Below are positions 6,356 through 10,849 of a stretch of DNA of 10,849 nt, in pieces. Location of the stretch: assembly GCA_031404455.1 (NCBI GenBank), contig JANNHP010000310.1, positions 1 to 10,849 of the forward strand, written 5' to 3'. Both the position numbers and the translations under genes were made by a program. The stretch is from JANNHP01 sp031404455. GTDB lineage: Bacteria; Planctomycetota; JAJSAM01; JAJVHW01. How positions within the stretch are numbered: the stretch's first letter is position 1; each line of letters begins with the position of its first letter. A model generated the notes under the pieces. The model did not search any database, had not been told where the DNA came from, and worked only from the letters and a program-made list of their open reading frames with translations.

Positions 6356-8041
6356 CTACTTCTCGAGCCGGCGCAACGTCTCCGTGAGTCCCGCGTCTCC
6401 CGGCCGGAGCGCCGCCGCACGCTGCATCGCGGCGATCGCGCCCTCCCGGTCGCCGGCCGCGTCGCGCGCCTGGGCGAGGAGGCGCCAAGCGTCGGTGGAC
6501 TCCGCGTCGAGCCGGCTCGCCGCCTCGAACTGCGATTGCGCCGCGTCGAGGCGACCCTCCCGCATGTCCAGCGTGCCGAGGTCGAACCGAACCGACGCGA
6601 GCCACGGCGCGATCACGGCGGCGCGTTCGAGGTGCTGCCGCGCGCCCGCGACGTCTCCCGTCTCGAGGAGCGTGGCGCCGAGCCGGGCGCGCGCGTAAGG
6701 GCGCCAGTCCTCGTAGCCCGCGGCGACGCCGTACCAGTGGACGAGGTCCGCGACCGGCGCGCCCGCGCGGCGGGCTTCGTCGCCCGCCGCGACGAGCGCC
6801 CTCTCGTTCGTCGGATCGATCTCGGCCACGCGGCGCGCGAGCGTCTCCTCGTCCCTGAAGTGCGGGACCTCGGCGGCCGTGCGGATCGCGAACCAGGCCG
6901 CGGCGGCGACGGCGCCCATGAGTACGACGCGCCGTCCGCGGACCGGGAACCCCGAGACGGCGATCGCCGCGGCCACCGCGAGCGGCACCGTCGCCGCGTA
7001 CGCGGCAGGGTCCGAACCGGCCGGATTGCGGGAGAGGAGTGCCGGGCCGGCCGTGAGCGCGAGGTAGGCGAGGAGCGCGTGTCCCCAGCCGGTCCGGCGC
7101 CGGACGCCGACGGCGCACGCGATGCAGAGCGCGGCGGCGGTGGCTGCGTCGATCCAGAGCGACGGCGCGATCTCGCCTGGGAACCCGGCGGGGGCGTCGT
7201 ACGCGGGATGCAGTCCGAGCGGCCAGAGCACCGCGCGGAGCGGGCGGATCATCGCCGAGGCCGTGGCGAACGCGCCGGCGGGAAGTGGCGGTCCGCCGCC
7301 GGGTTCGCGGCACGACATCGTCGCGACGAGCGACAGCGCCCCGAGCGCGGAAACGACGACGAGGCCGGCCCGCGACCGAGCCTCCGCCGTGTCCGGCGGA
7401 CGCGTCGCCCTGTCGAGCCCCAGGAGTGCGAGGGGAGCGAAGCAGAGGAACGGATCGGCGGCGAGCGCCAGCGCGAAGAGCCCGACCGAGGCCGCGCTCG
7501 CGGCGGCTCGATCCGGAACCGCGACCCGGACGAGCGCCGCGGCGACGGCGAGCGCGGTCCCGAGCACGACGCCGAGCGTCGCGGCACTCGCGACCGTCTC
7601 CGTGTGGACGGGGTGGAGGGCCCAGATCGCCGCCGCGGCGATCGCCGCCACGAACCCCGCGCCGGACGTGCCTCCCACTCGCCGGGACATGGCCACGCCG
7701 AGGAGCGCCGTGCCCGCGAACGCGAGTGCGTGGAGCAGGCGGGTGAGGCCGTGGATCGCCGCGACGGAATTCGCCGTGAGGTGCTGTGCCGCGTAGATCG
7801 CGATCCAGAAGAGAGGGCGCCGCATCTCCCCGCGCGTCGTGAAGATCGACACGGCGTCGTCGGGCACGCGTTCGGCCGCCGAACGGAGGTGTCCGCCGAC
7901 GAGCCACGCGTCGCCGAACGCTCCGAGCCCGCACTCCACGACATCCCGGTAGGCCCACGCGAGCGTGGCGAGCGCAAGTGCGGCGCACGCGAACGCGACG
8001 ACGTGTCGGTCGGCTGCGCGGCGCGTCGGTTCGAGGCTCAC
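6356..8041 (-). CDS. TMTC-like membrane protein with C-terminal TPR repeats
   Basis: The product is 561 residues. The first 390 are mostly hydrophobic, about nine to eleven helices. The segment ALHPVHTETVAS (141-152) is the hallmark of TMTC-like, GT-C-fold membrane proteins that carry TPRs in bacteria and animals. VLWPLGLHPAYD (271-282) matches another conserved stretch of the group. An acidic residue in the first outer loop, Asp44 in FGDAW, is where GT-C glycosyltransferases keep a catalytic acid. The C-terminus holds at least three TPRs (about 445-548) ending near residue 561. Animal TMTCs O-mannosylate cadherins; the bacterial role is unknown. It starts with GTG and no clear ribosome binding site, 78 bases after the small Cys-rich gene on the same strand, so the two may share a transcript. 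Confidence 0.82.
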   Translation of the reverse strand: MSLEPTRRAADRHVVAFACAALALATLAWAYRDVVECGLGAFGDAWLVGGHLRSAAERVPDDAVSIFTTRGEMRRPLFWIAIYAAQHLTANSVAAIHGLTRLLHALAFAGTALLGVAMSRRVGGTSGAGFVAAIAAAAIWALHPVHTETVASAATLGVVLGTALAVAAALVRVAVPDRAAASAASVGLFALALAADPFLCFAPLALLGLDRATRPPDTAEARSRAGLVVVSALGALSLVATMSCREPGGGPPLPAGAFATASAMIRPLRAVLWPLGLHPAYDAPAGFPGEIAPSLWIDAATAAALCIACAVGVRRRTGWGHALLAYLALTAGPALLSRNPAGSDPAAYAATVPLAVAAAIAVSGFPVRGRRVVLMGAVAAAAWFAIRTAAEVPHFRDEETLARRVAEIDPTNERALVAAGDEARRAGAPVADLVHWYGVAAGYEDWRPYARARLGATLLETGDVAGARQHLERAAVIAPWLASVRFDLGTLDMREGRLDAAQSQFEAASRLDAESTDAWRLLAQARDAAGDREGAIAAMQRAAALRPGDAGLTETLRRLEK

Positions 8042-8119
8042 CGCGGGAGTGTAGCGACGCGCTGATCGGGGACGGGGACCGAGATCAGGCGGTCGCCGCG
8101 GCGCATCCGGGGGCGGTCG

Positions 8120-8347
8120 TCAGACGGCGATGTCGTTCCAGCCGCGACGGCCCTCGGGCTTGTCCTGCAGGGCCGAGTGCACGAGCACCGCAGCCTGGGC
8201 GCAGGAGTCCACGGGGCAGTAGGTGCAGCCGCCGAGGAGGATGGGGTCCTCCGTGAGCCCGTGGCGGAGGCATCTCCACCAGGTTCCGGTCAGGAGGCGA
8301 TCCTCCGGCAGGAGGCCGACTCGCTCGGTTCTGCGTTTCCTCGGCAT
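8120..8347 (-). CDS. Small Cys-rich protein, possible metal-binding
   Basis: The product is 75 residues from the ATG at 8347, with strong G/C third positions supporting translation. A Cys/His cluster reads WWRCLRHGLTEDP, then GGCTYCPVDSCAQ. One Cys and one His are followed by a CxxC and a further Cys, enough to bind zinc or an iron-sulfur cluster. The N-terminus is basic (MPRKRRTERVG). No signal peptide or membrane helix is seen. A GGGAG lies about ten bases upstream as a weak ribosome binding site. A GTG at 8398 would add 17 residues of poor sequence. The family is not recognised. It precedes the TMTC-like gene on the same strand. Confidence 0.7.
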   Translation of the reverse strand: MPRKRRTERVGLLPEDRLLTGTWWRCLRHGLTEDPILLGGCTYCPVDSCAQAAVLVHSALQDKPEGRRGWNDIAV

Positions 8348-8478
8348 ATCTCGAACGCTCCCGGCCCCGGCCGCATCCGAGGCTCCATCGCGCGCCACTA
8401 GGATCTAAGACGCTCGAGACAGGTCCAAGTTCCTGCCTTTCCTTTGACTTTTCTCACACGGGAGGCTCCACCGAGGGC

Positions 8479-8754
8479 ATGGACTGGAAAGTGTTCGCCT
8501 CGACCTTCGTCGCCGTTTTCGTCGCCGAGCTCGGCGACAAGACCCAGCTCGCCACGTTCGGGCTCGCCGCAGCCTCGACGACCGGGCGGCTCTCGGTGTT
8601 CCTCGGCAGCGCCCTCGCGCTCGTCTTGACGAGCCTGATCGCGGTCGTCGCTGGGGCCGCGATCGGCCGACTCGTCTCCCCGATCTGGCTCGAGAGGGCC
8701 GGAGGCGTGCTGATGCTCGGGCTCGGCGCCTGGGTGCTCTGGAAGGCTCGCTGA
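8479..8754 (+). CDS. Half-size GDT1/UPF0016 (TMEM165) cation transporter
   Basis: The product is 91 residues with three membrane helices. The first carries the signature ELGDKTQ (17-23). In the UPF0016/GDT1/TMEM165 family this E-x-G-D-K-T/S motif binds Mn2+ or Ca2+ for export or transport. Most bacterial members have two copies of this unit in about 190-200 residues. This one has a single copy and so would have to work as a dimer, as known for some single-domain members. The frame ends cleanly in TGA and nothing resembling a second copy follows, so it is probably a natural short form. No yybP-ykoY type manganese riboswitch is visible upstream. The ribosome binding site is weak (GAGGG directly before the ATG). 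Confidence 0.9.
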   Translation: MDWKVFASTFVAVFVAELGDKTQLATFGLAAASTTGRLSVFLGSALALVLTSLIAVVAGAAIGRLVSPIWLERAGGVLMLGLGAWVLWKAR

Positions 8755-8839
8755 CCGCGGCCGCCCGGGCGTCGCCGTGGCGCCGCCCGCGGCGTCCGAT
8801 GATTCGTGCCTCGGTCCGCCTCGCGCCGATACTCCCGCC

Positions 8840-9373
8840 ATGCTGAACGACAAAGCCAGGGAGGCGTACTCGGTCCAGCGCTACGGCGCCCCGCCGAAGA
8901 TCGCCGGCGTCGAGATCGTGGAGCTCCGCCGCTTCTACGACGACGGCGGCTCGATGACCGAGCTCGGGCGCCTCGGCGCGGGAATGCACCGCGACCTGCC
9001 CGGCTTCGAGGTGAAGCAGGTGAACTTCAGCGAGATGGAGGCGGGGGCGACGAAGGCCTTCCACCTGCACCAGCGTCAGACCGACGTCTGGTACATCCCG
9101 CCCGCGAGCAAGATGCTCGTCGTCCTCGGCGACGTGCGGAAGGGCTCCGCCTCCGAAGGCGCGACGCAGCGCCTCGTCCTCGGCGACGGCTCCTCACGCC
9201 TCGTCCGCATCCCTCCGGGCGTCGCGCACGGCGTGCGCAACCTCGCGACGACGCGCGGCCAGATCGTCTACTTCGTCGACACCCAGTTCGACCCCGATCC
9301 CGCCCGCTGCGACGAGGGGCGCCTGCCGTGGGACTACTTCGGGACGGAGATCTGGGAAGTCGTGAAAGGCTAG
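8840..9373 (+). CDS. RmlC-like cupin (sugar epimerase family)
   Basis: The product is 177 residues, the usual size for dTDP-4-dehydrorhamnose 3,5-epimerase-type cupins. The sequence FHLHQRQTDVWYIPP (74-88) with His75 and His77 occupies the first cupin motif. IPPGVAHGVRNL (124-135) with His130 is the second. The C-terminal EGRLPWDYFG (159-168) closely matches the EGxIxWNDP end of RmlC, with Asp165 in the equivalent place. In RmlC enzymes a His and a Tyr act as base and acid in epimerising C3 and C5 of the sugar. No other dTDP-rhamnose gene is in the window, so the actual substrate is uncertain. The ATG at 8840 was chosen because the upstream extension is Pro/Ala/Ser-rich and unconserved in character. 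Confidence 0.85.
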   Translation: MLNDKAREAYSVQRYGAPPKIAGVEIVELRRFYDDGGSMTELGRLGAGMHRDLPGFEVKQVNFSEMEAGATKAFHLHQRQTDVWYIPPASKMLVVLGDVRKGSASEGATQRLVLGDGSSRLVRIPPGVAHGVRNLATTRGQIVYFVDTQFDPDPARCDEGRLPWDYFGTEIWEVVKG

Positions 9374-9509
9374 CAGCCGGTTGGGTTGCTTCACGGACCT
9401 CGAACGACCCGGCGACGGCACTCGGTCGTCCGTCGCGCGCACGAGAACGGGCCCCAATCCGGGGGGCGCCGACCGGCGTCGCGCGCTCGAGACCGCACCG
9501 AGGGCCATC

Positions 9510-9556
9510 GAAAGTCCGTGAGGCAGCCGCGCCTCGCGGCTGCCTCACAGACTTTC
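9510..9556. terminator. Bidirectional terminator between convergent genes
   Basis: The 22-nt arms 9510-9531 and 9535-9556 pair around a CCT loop, with one C-A mismatch on the plus strand that becomes a G-U pair on the minus strand. The stem base is GAAAG/CTTTC, so each strand ends in a short U-rich stretch. It lies about 136 bases after the cupin stop and overlaps the stop codon of the convergent gene at 9557-9555. Confidence 0.8.
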
Positions 9557-10849
9557 ACTGCATCGGCAGCGTCAGCTCGACCTTCTCCCGGCCGCGCAGC
9601 ACCGTGACGGGGACCTTCTCGCCGGGCTTCTTCGCGTTGACGAGCCACGTGAGCCACTCGGTCTCGGACTTCACGTCGCTGCGCCCGTTGACCGCGACGA
9701 CGACGTCCCCCTGCTTGAAGCCGGCGTTCTTCGCCGCCGCGTGCTCGCCGTGCTGGCCGACGTGCTTCGCGCGCAGCGCCATCGCGCCGGCTTCGATGCC
9801 GAGCTTCGTGCGTTCCTCGGCCGGGACGGACTCGAGCAGCATGCCGCCGGTCGTCATCCGCCGCAGGTCCCACGACGAGACCCGCCAGCCGATGTCGTCG
9901 CGGCGCCGCCATCCGGGCGTCAGCGTCAGCTTCAGCGCGACGGGCTTCCCCTCGCGTGTCACGACGGTCTCGATCGCCGCCTCATCGCCTGCGCCTTGGA
10001 GGACCCACTGGACGTCCGCGATCGAGAGGATCGGCTGGCCCGCGAGCGACGCGAAGTCGTCGCCTGCGCGGAGGCCGTCCTTCTCGGCGGAGGATCCGGG
10101 CGCGACCGCCGAAACGCGGGCCTTCTGCTTCGGGTCCATCGCGAGCCCGAGAGCCTTCGGGTGGGGATACGCGAAGAGCAGCGAATCGGGAATCGCCTTG
10201 CCCTTCGACCGGTGTTCGAGCCGCCGCGCCTCGCCGACCATGTGGCAGTGCATGCAGCTCTGCACGACTCTGCCCTCCCAGTCGAGGGACGACTTGTACT
10301 TGCCCTTGAGCGACGGGTACTCCTCGGGCACCGCGAATGTCAGCTTGGCGCCGCGCTTGTCCGCGAGCGCGTCCTTGTTCGCGGGATATCCGGCGTGCAG
10401 GGCGAGCGCGCCTTCGAGAGCCGCCGAGAACCCCTCGAGCGACACGTCGTCCTCCGACTTCGTCTGGTGCGAGCGCGTGCCGTAGCGCCCGTAGATCGTC
10501 ATGTCGGCGTTCAGCATGAACGCCGCCCAGGACTGGTCGTAGTCGAACTGGAAGATCGAGAGGTCCATGCCGTTTGCGTGGGGGATTCGCACGCAGACGA
10601 ACCGGTCGAGGAGCTTCGCGACGATCGGGTCGCGCGTCACCACGTCCTCGTCGATCTGCGAGCACGCTTCGCACGGGATGCACCGGAAGACGACGAGCAG
10701 CGGCTTGCCCGACTTCTTCGCCTCGAGGACGCCGCGCGGAAGGTCGGCGTAGATCCACGAGTCCATCGCCGCGACGCGCTCCTTGTCGCCGCGGACCTTC
10801 GTCTCGCGGTCCTGCTTCTTCTCCTGGGCGAGGACCACGCCGGAGGCGA
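9555..10849 (-). CDS. Trx-like/PDZ protein with a CxxCH heme site (5' end outside window)
   Basis: At least 427 residues are visible, counted from a Val at 10838; the frame is open to the window edge, so the start lies outside. The first visible residues, ASGVVLAQEKK, look like the end of a signal peptide, so the protein is probably periplasmic. A thioredoxin-like domain follows, with FRCIPCEAC (51-59) as redox or metal site (Cys53, Cys56, Cys59). CMHCH (195-199) is a c-type heme attachment motif. Two PDZ domains follow, about 228-305 and 315-425; the second contains GFKQGDVVVAVNG. The order matches a Trx7/PDZ family known from Planctomycetota and relatives in which some members are selenoproteins; here the positions are plain Cys. 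Function is unknown, perhaps periplasmic redox or protein quality control. Confidence 0.85.
   Translation of the reverse strand, partial: ASGVVLAQEKKQDRETKVRGDKERVAAMDSWIYADLPRGVLEAKKSGKPLLVVFRCIPCEACSQIDEDVVTRDPIVAKLLDRFVCVRIPHANGMDLSIFQFDYDQSWAAFMLNADMTIYGRYGTRSHQTKSEDDVSLEGFSAALEGALALHAGYPANKDALADKRGAKLTFAVPEEYPSLKGKYKSSLDWEGRVVQSCMHCHMVGEARRLEHRSKGKAIPDSLLFAYPHPKALGLAMDPKQKARVSAVAPGSSAEKDGLRAGDDFASLAGQPILSIADVQWVLQGAGDEAAIETVVTREGKPVALKLTLTPGWRRRDDIGWRVSSWDLRRMTTGGMLLESVPAEERTKLGIEAGAMALRAKHVGQHGEHAAAKNAGFKQGDVVVAVNGRSDVKSETEWLTWLVNAKKPGEKVPVTVLRGREKVELTLPMQ

Noticed and set aside
6299..8065. Plus-strand open frame of 588 codons opposite the TMTC-like gene
   Set aside because: Its translation is dominated by Arg and Glu with no recognisable domain, whereas the minus strand gives a clear membrane protein with TPRs. 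It is a shadow frame.
8399..8478. Possible manganese riboswitch (yybP-ykoY) before the GDT1-like gene
   Set aside because: Such riboswitches often precede this family, but the spacer is only 80 bases and shows neither the expected conserved loops nor a terminator stem.
8444..8478. TTGACT resembling a -35 box before the GDT1-like gene
   Set aside because: No -10-like sequence lies at 16-18 bases downstream; the region there is GC-rich.
8755..8792. GC-rich hairpin-like sequence after the GDT1-like gene
   Set aside because: Outer arms pair over six bases only, the interior pairs poorly and there is no T-rich tail, so a terminator call is not supported.

Overview
The window is strongly GC-rich bacterial DNA in which real reading frames end almost every codon in G or C. 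Two small lipoproteins and several large membrane proteins point to a Gram-negative cell plan. The Trx-like/PDZ protein with a CxxCH site at the right edge, the lone TRL-like and DUF3332-like lipoproteins and the TPR membrane proteins recall Planctomycetota or another environmental phylum. This placement is an inference from gene content only. No rRNA, tRNA, CRISPR array, transposase or phage gene was seen.

Layout, left to right. Positions 95-979 hold two small plus-strand lipoprotein genes: DUF3332-like, then TRL-like. Each is followed by a terminator hairpin, and the two hairpins share an identical 19-nt 3' half. Positions 1041-1676 (minus) encode a YqiA-like alpha/beta hydrolase. Just upstream, and overlapping its GTG start as GTGA, is the end of a second minus-strand reading frame that appears broken by a one-base frameshift (about 1673-1905). 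Positions 2019-3281 (plus) encode an MFS-like transporter. It ends in a 13-nt tail-to-tail overlap with a large minus-strand gene (3269-5242) that combines a TPR-like segment, a polytopic membrane domain and an extracytoplasmic domain.

The gene-free stretch 5243-5562 contains a striking nested inverted repeat (5347-5543) with 25-nt arms. After it come a four-helix membrane protein (5563-6237, plus) and a terminator with a GAAA loop. Next is a minus-strand pair: a small Cys-rich protein (8120-8347) followed by a TMTC-like membrane protein with C-terminal TPRs (6356-8041). Positions 8479-8754 (plus) encode a half-size GDT1/UPF0016 cation transporter, and 8840-9373 (plus) a RmlC-like cupin. Position 9555 to the right edge (minus) is the Trx-like/PDZ protein, whose 5' end lies outside the window. 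A near-perfect 22-bp hairpin separates it from the cupin gene and serves both strands.

Most genes look like independent housekeeping or envelope genes, not parts of one pathway; no defence, biosynthetic or mobile system is evident. The items most worth a second look are the nested inverted repeat at 5347-5543, the frameshifted gene upstream of the hydrolase, the shared terminator sequence of the two lipoproteins, the structured leader of the TRL-like gene, and the heme-site/PDZ protein.
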